Positions 1 to 12,728 of a stretch of 64,000 nucleotides of DNA are shown one piece after another. Position 1 is the stretch's first letter, and every line of letters begins with the position of its first letter. The notes under the pieces were generated by a model that was given only the letters and a program-made list of their open reading frames with translations, was not told where the DNA came from and made no database searches. The position numbers and the translations under genes were made by a program. The stretch comes from Scatophagus argus (taxonomy: Eukaryota > Chordata > Actinopteri > Scatophagidae), in the NCBI RefSeq assembly GCF_020382885.2, contig NC_058510.1:9172862-9236861 (forward strand), written 5' to 3'.

Positions 1-652
1 AAATGACGAGCATATGTGAAGAATTATGTGTCACACAGCCGTAAAGGAACTTTCGGAATTACAGTGTGGAAATGTATTCTTATTAAATATAAAATGAGAT
101 GTTGTTAGAGGACGAAAGAAAGTCTGAAAAATGTATATAAAGTACGTTTTGATTAATAATTCAAGCTATTTTTGTAAATAAATGATGGTGCCATATTTAA
201 CTGCATGCATTAGTGGATTTTTGGTGTTTATCTCCTGGGGAAAAGAAATGGGATATTTGGGAGTAATTCCTCCTTTGTTTTTCTGTTGTTATATGGGAAT
301 TCTTTGAAGTATACTATTTAAAACATTATAGTTAGATGTTTGGTATGTTTTTGGTTCAACTGGACCTGATTTTAGTTATTGGCAGTATCTCCTTGTTCCA
401 CTATTGCCAATTTGGGACAGAGAACCACAGCCTCCTCCAGTAAATTAACACACTACTGGCAACTGTTACCTCCAGCTGCTGCAGCTGAGGGGTTTCCAGG
501 TGCAGAATACAGAGGAGTTTGGCTTGGGTGTGTACCTGGATGTTAGTCTCAGTCCCTGTGGCATTCTGGTTGAGGAGACTAAAAGGCAGGCAGCTTATCC
601 CTTGTTCTGGCAGGGCACCTAAGTAAGATTCTTTTTTCTCAATTCTCCCCAG
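1..652 (+). other. pou6f2: pou6f2 last intron (3' part)
   Basis: AT-rich non-coding sequence ending in a strong pyrimidine tract and the acceptor AG at 651-652. I find no exon in it. The open frames here on the minus strand are short and unlike any known protein. Confidence 0.75.
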
Positions 653-761
653 ACACACCATCCTGAGAAGCCACTTTTTCCTACCACAGGAAGCCCAAGA
701 GAACACTATAGGTAGCAGTCTGACAGGCAAACTGAACCCTGGCCTTTTATATCCTGCCAGG
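651..761 (+). promoter_or_regulatory. pou6f2: pair of alternative 3' splice sites in pou6f2
   Basis: An upstream acceptor (pyrimidine tract ending CTCCCCAG at 645-652) and a downstream acceptor (ATCCTGCCAG ending at 760) are 108 nt apart, a multiple of three. The 36 residues between them nearly match the insert known from the long human isoform (RPF-1) that interrupts the POU-specific domain. Confidence 0.8.
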
Positions 762-1160
762 TTTGAGAAGTTGGACATCACCCCTAAAAGCGCCCAGAAG
801 ATTAAGCCGGTTCTGGAGCGCTGGATGGCCGAGGCTGAAGCCCGCCACCGATCCGGCATGCAGAACCTGACAGAGTTTATCGGCAGTGAGCCTTCCAAAA
901 AACGCAAGCGGAGGACCTCTTTCACCCCGCAGGCACTCGAGATCCTCAACAGCCACTTTGAGAAGAACACACACCCCTCCGGACAGGAAATGACGGAAAT
1001 AGCCGAGAAACTGAACTATGACAGGGAGGTGGTGCGTGTCTGGTTCTGCAACAAGAGGCAAGCCTTGAAAAACACAATAAAGCGCTTGAAACAGCCCGAC
1101 CTTGGCCCGGCTGCACCAATGGACCCTCTCACTGATTCTCTAGAGGAGCTGCCGAAATGA
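653..1160 (+). CDS. pou6f2: POU6F2 terminal coding exon (POU-specific end plus homeodomain), partial gene
   Basis: Last coding exon of a class VI POU transcription factor; upstream exons lie outside the window. From 761 it reads FEKLDITPKSAQK, the end of the POU-specific domain, then a linker, the basic stretch KKRKRRTSFTPQ that opens the homeodomain, and recognition helix VVRVWFCNKRQ with the Cys typical of POU homeodomains. It ends with TDSLEELPK and TGA at 1158-1160. Wording such as PVLERWMAEAEARH and NTHPSGQEMTEIAEKLNYD matches human POU6F2 rather than POU6F1. There are two acceptors: 651-652 gives a longer form whose extra residues begin HTILRSHFFLPQEAQENTI and end LLYPAR, while 759-760 gives the short form. 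Both enter in phase 2, so both keep the frame. The protein acts in the nucleus, in retina and brain in mammals. Assignment is secure; use of both forms in this fish is inferred. Confidence 0.93.
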
Positions 1161-1935
1161 ACAAGCTCTCTGACTAAAAAAAAAAAAAAGTGGAGTAGAA
1201 AAGTGGCAGCCATTAAAAACAACAAAGGTGGATGAACTCATCTTGAAATGAGAACAGAAAAATGTTCTAGAGTCACCTGGACGGACTGTCATGAGTTTGC
1301 AAACAAAAACTATGTGTTGTCAGTGTGATTACCACAGCTATGTAAATGACCTTGGCGAAACCAAAAACATGAAAAAAGAGATTACTATCTGAGAATTATG
1401 TAAAAACATACCGTGTGCTGTTTCAAAGAGTTTTAGATTCTGGCCGTATGGACCAGACTATCGCCCAAAATTTTGGTTCCCATGAGGAGGGATTTAGTAA
1501 GAGACCATACCAAATCAAAACACTATTTACCAAAGTCTGTTGCATCTGAGTACTAAGAATAATTTTGTAATGTAAATGTGCTCTAAATTTTTACATTTGT
1601 ACTGGCAAATCTAAGCTATATGTGTGAGGTTGAGTATACATTTTATCTTTGTCTTGCTTAATTTTTCCTTCATTGTTTGTATGTAAATATCTTTGAAAAA
1701 AAAAGAAAGAAAAAAGCTGTCTTTGAATTGAAATCACACTGATGAAGTTCTCTTTTGGACAAAAAAAAAACTTTGCTGTTAATTGCATAATAATGTTGTT
1801 TGCCTCTGATTTGTGTTTCATCTGCAAATATTTTCAGTCACGATGTAACTTTGTACAACTTTTACAGGTATTTAATAATGATCTCATGAGATTGTTTCAG
1901 AGGACGAACGGAGGGAGACTAAACTAAGGACTTTC

Positions 1936-1977
<42 letters not shown>
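1936..1977 (+). repeat. (ATG)n microsatellite
   Basis: About 14 uninterrupted ATG/GAT trinucleotides in the pou6f2 3'UTR. The matching poly-Ile frame on the other strand is an artefact of this repeat. Confidence 0.95.
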
Positions 1978-1979
<2 letters not shown>

Positions 1980-2352
1980 AAGGGGTATCAGTGTCAAGTC
2001 TACTGCAGCTTTGTTTTGAGCTACTGTGTCATTCTGTTGCCAAAGCCTGATAGCCAAAGAACACATAAATTTCAGCTCAAGGACTGATGAAGATTTTACC
2101 TTTTTATTTATTTGTTCATCTGGCTTTCTCCCCTTTTTTCTAAAGTGTTTCACTCTGTGGATCAAGTTTAACTTAAAAAAAAAACAAAAAAACAAAAAAC
2201 ACTATCGTGTCAAACAGCTGCAACGGTTTCTGCTGTATCACAGCAATATAGAAAATGTGTTGGACGAATTTTCTCTCAAGCTAATTTACCTCTGCATGCT
2301 TCAAGTCAAACAACATGAAGAATGATTAGATTAATTTCACAAAGCAACCCAA

Positions 2353-2358
2353 AATAAA
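2353..2358 (+). terminator. pou6f2: poly(A) signal, pou6f2
   Basis: Canonical AATAAA, the first on this strand after the stop codon at 1160. Confidence 0.5.
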
Positions 2359-4539
2359 CATTATTACCTAAATTTTGCTAATGTCAAAATATCACATTAT
2401 TTTACACAATAAGCCCTTTAATTAAGCCCTAAAATTAAGAAAACATGTCGTTAAATCCTGTTTGTTGCAACTGACCAAACTATTGATTGCAGCTCAGCTG
2501 TTTTTATAACCTGAATATTTTAACTCACCCCTCTTTTTCTGCAACAACAAACATACGCAGCTAATGAAGGTTTACAGATATTACAATCAATCAATAGATA
2601 TTTGTTTTTCTCACCTGTGAGATCATTTCTATTGAAATGCTTAAAAAAGGTTAATTTCAACAGATTCTCTTCAAAATTGCATGTTTTTCTGATCGTTTGT
2701 TATCAAAATTTTAGTAGAAGTTAATTTCAGTACACTGATGTCTTGATTAAATATTTCAGCAAGAACCTCCCAGACAGTCAATACAAATATTTGGTTTTCA
2801 CAAAAATCCTCACAGGAAAAGAAAAAGAAAGGGAAAAAATGAGGTGAATGTTGAGAATAAGTGTCACATGTCAGAACTGAGTGAACTTAATTTGAAGTGA
2901 GGTGAAATTTGATGCAATTTATTCAGAATCATGTGTCTGCTCGATATCTGTCCTTCCATGTCACATTGGTTATCTCAGTGTCCCCTGTGCACTGCTGTGT
3001 TTTTCTTCACTGCCTGTAAAACACACACACAAAGACACACACACACATACACTTGGTAAATTTAGAAAATACACAAATAAGCTTTACATGTACATACGTG
3101 TTTTAAAAGAAGTGAGTTTTGCAGGAAAGGCAACCTTAGAGCCTTATTTCCTTTGGTTAACAGACCTTTCACATAATTTGGATTTTTTTCATTTTAGACA
3201 TTTGAGCTAAATTTTCATCTGCATATCTAAATTATCAGGTCCATATTTTTGTTTTATTTGTGCCCTTAATCAGTTTTTCTACATTTTTATGTTGCTTCCA
3301 GTTCATTCAGGCGAATCTTTGGCCAAGAATCTAAATGTCTGCATCCACTCACCAGGCAAAATGTATGAGAAATCAGCAGGCTCCTCCTGGTAGAGTATGG
3401 ATCTGTTCTGAGGCTTGACAAATAAAGCTGTAACCAAAACCAAATAAATAAATAAAATAAAAAGAAGACACAGAAAAGAGTTATGCCTTCGCTCAACCTC
3501 TCAATGCTGGACCAAAGCTCTATAGTTATGCACATTGTACAGAGAAATAGATTCATGATGTTGACAATCTTTAAAATCAGAGATGAAAGAATTGAAGAGT
3601 AGAAATGTACAGTAGTTCATCCAAGGTTTACCTCAGCACCATCCTTGTGAGAATCATACAAATGCCATACAAGCAGCAGGTCAGTAGAAAAGACAGAAGA
3701 TAACTCTGCACTGTGTGTGTCGACGTTCACTTTCAAGTTGGAGGGAGAGGCTTGGGTTTTATTTATTATTATGTGACACATAATTGTTTTATTTTTGTGA
3801 AGTGGTTTCCTGAGCCACATGTGACTCTCTGGTCATCTGTTTTTTATTATTGTTGCATTATTTCTCATTCGTTGTGGCATTCACCTCTCAATTTTCACAG
3901 ACCTCTAGACCTGATTAGAGGAAAAGGAGATTACAATAATTGCTCTTAACCCAATTAGGATGATTTGTGAGTCACCTTTTAAATGCTTTTGTGAAATTTT
4001 ACTAACACAAGCAAACTGGTTTGACTTTTTGTTAATAGTTGAAGAACTCGAAACCAAAGCCGAAGAGCCTGCAGAGGTTGGTTTTCTTTTTTTTATAGAC
4101 TGAAAACTGTACTATAGAGCAATATCTGTTTGGTCAGTTAAGCAGCACTTTGTGTATTTCCAAAAAAAAAAAAAGCTTCAAGTATGTCACATTGATTTGT
4201 ACCATAATTAGTAATAAACAATTGTTTGACATGAATTTTCTGTCCTGTTTTCAGTGAATTTCTCAAGAGAAGATAAATGCGGTGCTCTAGCCCATTATAC
4301 CAAAACACAGTGAATAGACATAAATATTTGATCAAAATTCAGTTTAGACAGGAACATGAATTTTTGACATCTGTTTTACCATGTTATCAGTATCATGCAA
4401 TAGAAATGCATGCTGTGAGACAACATAAAGACAACATGTAAAACTGTTGTAAGTGTTGTTTTTAAGTGTGTTATTCCACATTACCAAATGAGACAATAGC
4501 TAAAACCCACCTCAATGGAGAGGAAAACAAGCTAAACTC

Positions 4540-5000
4540 CTGCTAATGGTAACTAGCTTAGCAGAGTATCAGCTAACTGCCGTTTGACTTCAGTGGAATT
4601 CATGTGCTTTGGTCTGATTAGCTACCTCTAAATTGAATTGTGGATTTTCCTCTCATTGATTACAGTCTTGGAAGTGTACACCTACTCAGTAGCTAAATTT
4701 AAGATACGCTCAGCAATGTCAAACTGTAATTAGCTAATCAGGCTAGCATCCAACTTTCGATTCTATAGTGAAATTTATACAGTTTGGTGTCGTTAAACTT
4801 CATGTCACTTATTTAAACTGAATTGTGAATCCATCTATCATTGATTATAGTATATAGTATAGAAAGAAACAAACTCAGCAAGGTTCAACTCCTTCTGACA
4901 AGCTAATCAAACTAGCCGCCAGCTTTTGACTGACTGTAGTGAAATCCATGCAATTTGGTGTGATTGAACTTTCACACATTTAAATGTTTCAAATAGTAGT
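4540..5000 (+). repeat. degenerate tandem repeat, period about 170 bp
   Basis: Three diverged copies start near 4572 (GCTAACTGCC), 4742 (GCTAGCATCC) and 4911 (ACTAGCCGCC). Each is followed by a shared order of landmarks: a (T)AGTGGAATTCATG-like box, TTTGGTGTGATT-like, ATTGAATTGTG-like and, in the first two, CATTGATTATAG-like. A related single copy lies near 8745-8830. Confidence 0.6.
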
Positions 5001-7233
5001 TTGATTTACTGTTAATTTCAATATACTGTAAACATAACTTATTGATAATTAAGAAGAGCTAAGTTCATATTTTGTAAGCCTGTTTCATTTTAAAAAGCAT
5101 AAGTGGGACTTCACAGGTGACGCTTGCTGCAGAGTTCAAAGAATTCAGTAACATACAAATAAACATCTCTGACTTCTCTTTTCATCTTTTGCAACTCTAC
5201 ACGTAAACATGGTTATTGAAAGTGTTAAATAAAATCAAACTTGTTCTGACTTTCTCTCTCTGTAAGGTCATGGTCAAGTGAAGCTTAAATCGTTCTGTAA
5301 ACATCATCATATTTAAGGCATTATTTTACATTACACCCACTTTTGTTGAATAAATTAATGCGTGTAACTGAACGTTTGGTATGGTTAATGAGAGACAACG
5401 AATAAAAAGAGCCTGACATACGATATTTTGCAATTTATTTAGATTTCCTAGGGGTCAGTAGAGAAGAATACATGTCGGGTTTGCTTCTCATCAAAGCTTC
5501 ATGGGTTTGCCTCACCAAATAACAACAAGACAAGTGTAAAGAAGGATAAATATATAAATAAACAGGGAGAAAGCCTTTTGAAACTAAACTCAAAAGTTTT
5601 ATACAGCTTCCCTGTCCATGATGCCTTTGAAAAACGGGCAGGCTGCTGAAAAGAAAGTAGTAAATAAATAAATAATAATAATAAAAAGCACAGACAACAT
5701 AAATTATTAACATTAGACTGAAAACTGATGTTCAAGATGCTTTTTTGTCTTCCTTTCAGCTCTCTCTCCCGCCTTCATTTCAAAACACTGGATGTATTTT
5801 TGAGCGGTGATGGCTGAGGTGTACACAGCTCGAGTGAGTTATTTGATGTTCTTTTGTTGTCTATTTTCATTGTCTTTCCCATTAACAATGTAATTGTGCA
5901 GATGCAGCTCCTGACCCATATCTGTTTTCTCAAACTGTTTGTATTCTGCTGCTGATAAAAGTTTACTTTCTATTGTTTCTCTGCCACAGCACAGCTTTTG
6001 AATGAATAGTAACAGCACAGTTGAAAGGGATCCTAACGCAGAATTATAGAGTAAATGTCAGTGTTTGAGCTTTTTATCAATCATTTTTGGATGTGATTCT
6101 GTCAAGAATGTGTCATACGCAAAAGTTTTGCTCCTATTTGTGCACTTTTTTATTTTTTTATATTTTAGTATCCCAGATTTAACTAGTTAAAGCCAAACAA
6201 AAGCTTGTGATACAAGAAAGTAGATTCTTCTTCCTAGAAGCTCACTTTTCTGAAGCCTCTTCATCCTTGAACCTGCATGAATCTGAAGATGTATTTAATT
6301 TAAAACAAACACAAGCAAGCAAGCTACTTTATTGAACCAAGTTTTGATCACATATGAACCACAGAGAAGCTAAAAACGCAAACACTGCCAAGTTGGATCA
6401 AACAAATTTAAACTGCTCATCCTAATCGTGACTTGTGCATTTACTGGTTGAGTCATTTCTCACAGAAAACATGCAACGCCTGTGCTTTTCCTACTATGTT
6501 AAGACTAAATGCATGCTGTGATAAAGGCCCCTTAATCACTAGTTGACATGCAGCAAAGGGCTCAAGCTGCGTGCTTTTAGAGAACAACAGTAGGTATGTT
6601 AATTTTTCATCAAATTTGTCATTATTAGGCTTAAAGCAGACTTATGCAGAAATGCCTCATTTCTGTCGTACTTGTACTTAGCAGAGTACTTTCTACTTCT
6701 AGCGCACTACAACTGAGAGGGAAACGTTTCTCTGACAGCTGTAGTTACCTGACACATAAAGGCCGTACATTTGTGTTGTGGCTGACACCCAACGATTGAA
6801 GTTCAGCTAAGTTGAACATATGAAGACTTCAACTTTGCTCAGGATATTCTTTAATTTAATATGATTGTACCATAACATTTTATCTGCCTCTCAGGGTCAT
6901 GAAGTTGTTTAAGACTAAATTATTTGTTTCCAGTGTTTAAGATTTGGGGGCACTTTGTTATGTTTCAGTATCGCAAGAGACACATTTCGCCTCAAAACTT
7001 TACATTTTTTTGTAAATTATTGCTGGAGCCTGAAGAGATAAAACAAGTAAAATTGGGAAACAAATTTGTGCTCAGTTCGAAGTCCTTCATGGGTGACCAT
7101 TTGAATTCCCATACAGAATCAATCCAGAGTTTTGATCTCTGGATCTTGTAGTTTATTGTTAACAGAGGTCAACAGAAGCAGCTGAGGTCTCCTTAAGAAG
7201 GATTTAAAGTGAACTATGAGTACTTCTTTTCTT

Positions 7234-7250
7234 TATCTCTCTCTCTCTCT

Positions 7251-7290
<40 letters not shown>

Positions 7291-7305
7291 CACATATATA
7301 TGTAT
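7234..7305 (+). repeat. (CT)n(CA)n compound microsatellite
   Basis: A CT run passes directly into a long CA run with single G interruptions and a TATATA end. Confidence 0.95.
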
Positions 7306-8744
7306 TCCAAACAAAATCAAAGTGAAGACTCCAGTTTTCAGCCAACTGTCCAACTTGTTGCAATGAAACATGCCTGCAACCACCTGAAATTGTCCTGAAC
7401 GAGGCTGGATAGAAATATTATGACATGTCGGCGCTCCAAATGGATTATGTTTCAATATCAGTCAGGACACAGAAACAGAGAGGTGGAGGGAGAGAGTGCA
7501 TGTGTTGGATGCAGATGGTTTTAAATTGCTGCCTTTGTTTTCCATCAGGCATGAAGTATTCACTTCCCTTATCTTTCAGACAACGCGTGGTGGGCTGATG
7601 TTCTGGGTAAATGAACTGTCTGTATATCCCTCACCCTCCACTCTGCCGCCTTCTTGTTCTCACTTCCTCCTCAAGGTTGAGATGTTGGTACACTGACTGT
7701 GAAGCCAGAGCTGCTCAGGCGTTTCCCACTTTGCTGCTCTGCACACCCAGATGCCTCTGGGGGTGCAATTACCAATCCTCACATGCAATCGAGGTTGGTC
7801 ATGCATATGATCCCTTTTGCTTTCACTGTTGTTTCTGGTTTTTTGGGGTTTTTTTCACCGTTTTTTCAGCATTATTAGCAATGACATACTGTGAGGTAGA
7901 GGAGTTAATAGCCCAGGTCTTTACAGATACACCTGTCTGACTTGAGCAGCTGATTGCATCGACACATAGACCATTTAACCTTCTAGTTTTTGAATGCATG
8001 TCTTTAGGCTGTGATGTCTCTGTTTGATAACTCTACTAGTGTTTCTGTGCAGGAATCTTTACCCTAAAGTCTCACAAATGCAAAGGTGAGACTGTGGCAC
8101 TCCTGCCTTCCACCTGCCTCCTGCACATAAAGGCTGTGCTCCACATTTCTATATTGTAGAGCATAAAAGACAGTAATCAATAACACTTTATTTAAAAGCC
8201 ATGCACATACGAAATGCACTCCTTTTGAGTTTAGCGTAAACTAAGAAGCACAAGGACGTAGTGAAAACAATTATAACTGCCATCAAAAAATGTATTTATA
8301 AAACCCATGTCAGTGAATAGTTTAAATAGTTAAATAGTTTAATAGTCACTTGAATCAATAGCTCTGTGCTTGTAGATGCCTGTAAAAACTTCAAGGCTCT
8401 CTTTGTGTTGACCTTCAGCATCAGAACCATTATTATGGAGTTTTAAACAACACATTACATTTTGAAAGTGCTTTTAACTTATTCTTTTTAAAGGCATCAT
8501 CAATCTGAATGTTGGGAGGGGGAAACATTAATATGTTTTGTCCTCAAAGAGAAACTTTTATCATGAATAAGTCTTTTAGGATAAATCCTATAGATCTTAA
8601 TTCAGTTTGTGATTTAATGTTGAATGACACAAACGTGCACACACTGTTGCTTTAAGACCTGAATTCGTGAAAATGACTGAAAGGTTTCCATTATCATTGA
8701 GTTTGATTTTTGTAATTCAGTTTGTTATTGAAACTCCTGCAGGA

Positions 8745-8830
8745 GTCAGATAGCTTAGCAGCCCAGCTGTGCCGTCTCAGCTTCTGACTCCAATGGAATT
8801 TATGTAACTTATTGCCACTAAGCTTCCTCA
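8745..8830 (+). repeat. solitary copy related to the 170-bp repeat
   Basis: AGCTTAGCAGCCCAGCTG, then a CTGACTCCAATGGAATTTATG box, in the same order as in the 4.5-5.0 kb units. Divergence is high, so the call is tentative. Confidence 0.35.
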
Positions 8831-9652
8831 GTCAGTCACCATATTTATATGTGTTTTACTGCAAGTTGATTTGTTGTCAGTTTTAATGTACTCTGGATAC
8901 TAAGAGACAGACAGGTTAAAAACAATTCCCCATAGCAGACTTTCTGCCAATAAAGTTCTCTCCACAAGCACAAAAGACATGGGTGATGTGGGCTCATGGG
9001 AGTTGTTGTCTTCACTGTTAAAGAATCACATATGCTGATGAAAATCTATATTATACAGAAAATGGTGTTCGGACCTCAACCCAATCAAGCACCTTTCAGA
9101 AGGAGATACATGTTGTCATCATTAAGCAAAATAATGTTTATCTATCAGGTATTATCTTTAAAAAATTGTTATATATTGTTAATATTTTGATGATTTTTTT
9201 TTTGAGAGTCTTAAGTTTTTAAGATGCTAATCACTGTTCATGATATTTTGCATGACAGCATCAGTGGCTGCAGAACAAAGCTTCATTTGGTTCAATTTCT
9301 GATAAATTGAAGGCTTGAATGTTCCTTAATTCCTAATTCTTCTTAATTAGTACAAAATGTCTTGCAAAGTCTTGCTATCTAAAGTGAAATAGCAGCAAAG
9401 AGAAACATCACAGCAAAATTAGCTTGAAAATGGATGATTATGAGCTAAAAGCAGCAGGTGAAACGTGAAGTAGTTTTCCTTCCTGTCGGGTAGTTTGTAA
9501 GCAGCGCATGTAAAACCCTTTGGCAAAGTGCAACTCTCCTGTACATGGGTCACCGCAGCTTTAAGAGCTCGAGGAAAATAACCGGCCCTGCCTTCCATCA
9601 TCCTCTCATCCCGCTGACCTCTACGTACGGTATAGTATACTTACAGCACATG

Positions 9653-9712
9653 TAGAGAGAGAGAGAGAGGGAGAGGGAGAGGGGGGAGGGAGGGGGGGGA
9701 GAAAAGAGAATG
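9653..9712 (+). repeat. GA/G-rich low-complexity tract
   Basis: AGAGAG repeats followed by GGGAGGG-type sequence; purine-only on the + strand. Confidence 0.85.
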
Positions 9713-10130
9713 ATTGCATATCTGAAGGCATCAAGAGAGCAGATACAGATGGCAGAGGAGTGACATGGTCGGACACATCTTTGCTGTCTTATTACTGAGG
9801 GCCTGTACGGACACTTTAGTCCTTTTTTATGGGGGCCATGATGAAACCCCCTTTTTTGTGCATCTGTGGAAAATGGCCAGAGGAAATCATAGTTGAGAAT
9901 CACTCAAAGACAGAGAGATGTCAACAGGCAGATAATGACGGCCCCAGAACACTCTCCCCTTTTCCCTCTCAGCCCACCTGCCCAAGTTGCACTATACTAG
10001 AAAGCATAATTAGAGGTAAAACAGAGAGACGGAAGCTTTATCTCTGTGTTTTCTGTAAGCAATGCTCTTTGTTTTATACATCTGGGAGTCCTCCTTTTTT
10101 ATCCTTCCCAATCTCTCTTTCACCTCATGG

Positions 10131-10176
10131 AGAAGAGGAGGAGGAGGAGGAGGTGGGGGAGGAGGTGGAGGAGAGC
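10131..10176 (+). repeat. (GAG)n-rich tract
   Basis: Imperfect GAG trinucleotides that create false poly-Glu, poly-Arg and poly-Pro frames. Confidence 0.85.
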
Positions 10177-10239
10177 TCCCTCTGTGAGATGCCAAGGTGC
10201 TCCCAGTCCATTGTGCTGCTGGCTGTCAGGTTAAATTAG

Positions 10240-10620
10240 GGAGTACAGGCTCCGTGAGTGTAAAAAAATCAATACTTGATGGAAGATTGCTCCCCGGAAA
10301 ATCTGTTTTGATTCCAGGATTAATTCTTGACCAAAGGCTCCAGCAAAATGACATGCCATTAGCCTGAAAATGAACACATTCTGCAGTGGAAATTGGATGG
10401 AAATGTGTCAGGTGATTGCCCCGGCTGGTTGTTTTGACTCTTTGAGCGAGGGGACTGAAGGTGTGGCTGCCGCGAATGAGGCCTCCTTTTCCAGAACAGA
10501 GACAACTCCACAGTGGCCTCAGAGTGGTCTCAGGGCCGTTGTTGTTCAGCAGCTGCAAATGCCTTCCAACAAGGTGAAAGGCATTTACCCGCCGGTCCCT
10601 GCTCTCCTGTGTTTTTCATA
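10240..10620. promoter_or_regulatory. candidate non-coding regulatory element
   Basis: A balanced-composition block in AT-rich surroundings, free of simple repeats, with homeodomain-type cores (GGATTAATTC, GCCATTAGCC) and a CAGCTG E-box. It lies next to a developmental transcription factor gene, where conserved enhancers are common. No gene signal is seen. The call rests on composition and context only. Confidence 0.25.
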
Positions 10621-11662
10621 AAGCATGGCATAAGGAATGAGGAAATCTGAAAATAAAACAAGGGTGTGTTTTCTTCCTCTCTTTACTCAACTGTGAGAAA
10701 AATTGGGGGGTGTGGGATGCATTATTGATGGGTGAATAATGTGTTTGTCATGACAGATGACATTTTCTTGTCTTGAAAACTTAAACAGGAAGCTGGACTG
10801 ATGCACCAGACAGTGATTTGAAATGTTCATCCTGCACTAAACATGCAGTACGCAGGGAAAAAAACAACAACAGACGTGATTTCTGACACCCTGACACGTT
10901 TCTGACCAGAACACATGTAAGGTTCATTTGTCAGTCATATTAAACAGCTTGATTTTTGATTTTTCTCCCATGTTTTGCTTATCAGCTGTGGATTTTTACA
11001 TCATTTGTCTTGCCAGGAACATTTTTTTAATGCAAAAGTTTTTTATTTCTTGTCTGAAACATGCATATTTCTCAGGAATACACATGTGACATAACATTAC
11101 TGTGCATTTTTGTAATATTTTTAATTCCATGCACAGATAAACAATAAATTCAACACTTCTTACATGAAATATTGACTTGATATAATTTGGCTAAATGCAA
11201 ATTAATTACAAATTAGGGTTAGGGGTTACATATACATGACACACCCATGAGACATTTCATTTTCCACTCTTTTCATAACAGACAAGCTTTTTAGACAAAC
11301 AGACAGTGCTTTTTAATTTTTTTTTAGAGTTTTTCTATGAGCTAAACCTTTGTTTTATGTGAAAACCTAAAAATCATCAAGTAGAGACCCGTTGTTTTCA
11401 CTGTACACAAACGAAATAGTACAGTACTGTATGTTTAAACTTTTTAAGAAACACATCCATGGACAAACAGATGGAGCCTCAAGTGAAAATAATGTGTGTT
11501 TGATGTGTTTATTGTGATAAGTGATGAATTATTTTGATGTATTTGATTAAAATTAGAATAAACGACATAAAACAGCAACGCTGTTGTCAAGATGAAGAAT
11601 GTATATTATGAAGCAGAAGATAAGAGGAGACAAAAGTGCAGAAAAATTAAAAGAGCAAGTTA

Positions 11663-11684
11663 ATGATGATGATGATGATGATGA
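11663..11684 (+). repeat. (GAT)n microsatellite
   Basis: About seven uninterrupted ATG/GAT trinucleotides. Confidence 0.9.
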
Positions 11685-11813
11685 TAAAGAGGATGATGTT
11701 GATGGCCATGTACGTGTTAGGTTGTTAAACTAATCTCTCATTATCTGTAAACACAACTCAACTTCGGGGATGTTTAATTTTGCAGGCCGCACTCAGTTTT
11801 ACAACGAGCCACT

Positions 11814-11828
11814 AGCGCCCCCTGCAGG
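11814..11828 (-). promoter_or_regulatory. CTCF-like motif
   Basis: The reverse strand reads CCTGCAGGGGGCGCT, which differs from the CTCF core CCASYAGRKGGCRSY at one position. It lies between pou6f2 and yae1, about 0.9 kb before the yae1 start. Confidence 0.5.
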
Positions 11829-12540
11829 TTGAAAATGTATCACTACTACTGCAACTCCAATTAATAATAGTGTTATTATTACGCCCAAAAATGATAACAT
11901 TAAATAATGATAAGAAGAACAAAATACTCAATTAGGACATTTACTTTCATTTGAACATTTTTAAAACATTTAATAGACGAAGCAATGTGTCTTTTACTGA
12001 CTTTTTTCAGGGATTTAAATACATGTAAGAAGCGACAGATTGAGGGTTAAAGTGTAGTAGTCCTGATTCCCAGTGGTGGAAGCGAGGGGACATATTAGAG
12101 ATAAACGTTGCTGTTTTTTGTTAATTTTTTTTACTCCACTATAAATTAATAAATTACAGAGTGTCCTTGTCATGTTTCTGAGGTCTGTAAGTTGTTACCA
12201 ACTACACCAAAGACACATTTCTAGCCTAAACATCTCACGTGACTGAATTAAATTTAAACAATTAGCCTAAGTAGGAGGAGGAGGAGGAAGAAGAACAAGC
12301 CGAAGAAGAAAAAAGCGATGAAATGAGAGATGCTGTAAGGCTCCCTTAAACTTTTTAAAAGTAACAGGACTGTGGAAAAGAATATGATTAGTTTGGTTTT
12401 TATTTATTTATTTTTTCTTTGTTTGGCTGTCTCTTTTGTTAACTGTAATTTAGATTGTAACCTGAAGAACAAGTCATCCTGAATTACACACTCCACTACA
12501 GTAGGCGGCGACATGCAGCTTTCAAGTTGGTTGCAGCACG

Positions 12541-12728
12541 CCAAACCCTCCCAGAGAACAAGAAAAAATCGACGAAGAAGAAGAAGCGGCGCATAGCGAT
12601 GACGTCAGGCTCACTAGTTCGAAGCTGCTAGTGTTTGTGTAAAGTAGTGTACGTCCTTGCAGGTGTTTCAGATACCTGTGAAATATTAACAGCCTTTTTA
12701 TTTAAATAGGTTTTATTATAAGCTCGGC
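12541..12728 (+). promoter_or_regulatory. yae1: yae1 promoter and 5' leader with a perfect CRE
   Basis: Locally CpG-richer DNA directly upstream of the yae1 ATG. It contains the full palindromic cAMP-response element TGACGTCA at 12600-12607 and no TATA box, as is usual for a housekeeping gene. Confidence 0.6.

Larger units (their letters stand above)
1161..2375 (+). other. pou6f2: pou6f2 3' untranslated region
   Basis: AT-rich sequence after the stop codon, with A-runs, AU-rich stretches and no coding potential. The first clear poly(A) signal after the stop is AATAAA at 2353-2358, so the message probably ends near 2375. The exact end is inferred. Confidence 0.55.
2376..12540. other. intergenic region between pou6f2 and yae1
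   Basis: About 10 kb of AT-rich DNA. Open frames are short, lack splice context and resemble no protein I know. It holds the 170-bp tandem repeat at 4.5-5.0 kb, several microsatellites, a possible regulatory block at 10.24-10.62 kb and a CTCF-like site at 11.8 kb, all listed separately. Apart from these I see nothing. Confidence 0.7.

Noticed and set aside
401-970. 189-codon open frame on the minus strand
   Set aside because: It overlaps the pou6f2 exon in antisense and matches no family; a shadow frame.
7204-7455. Frames across the CA/GT repeat
   Set aside because: Created by the microsatellite.
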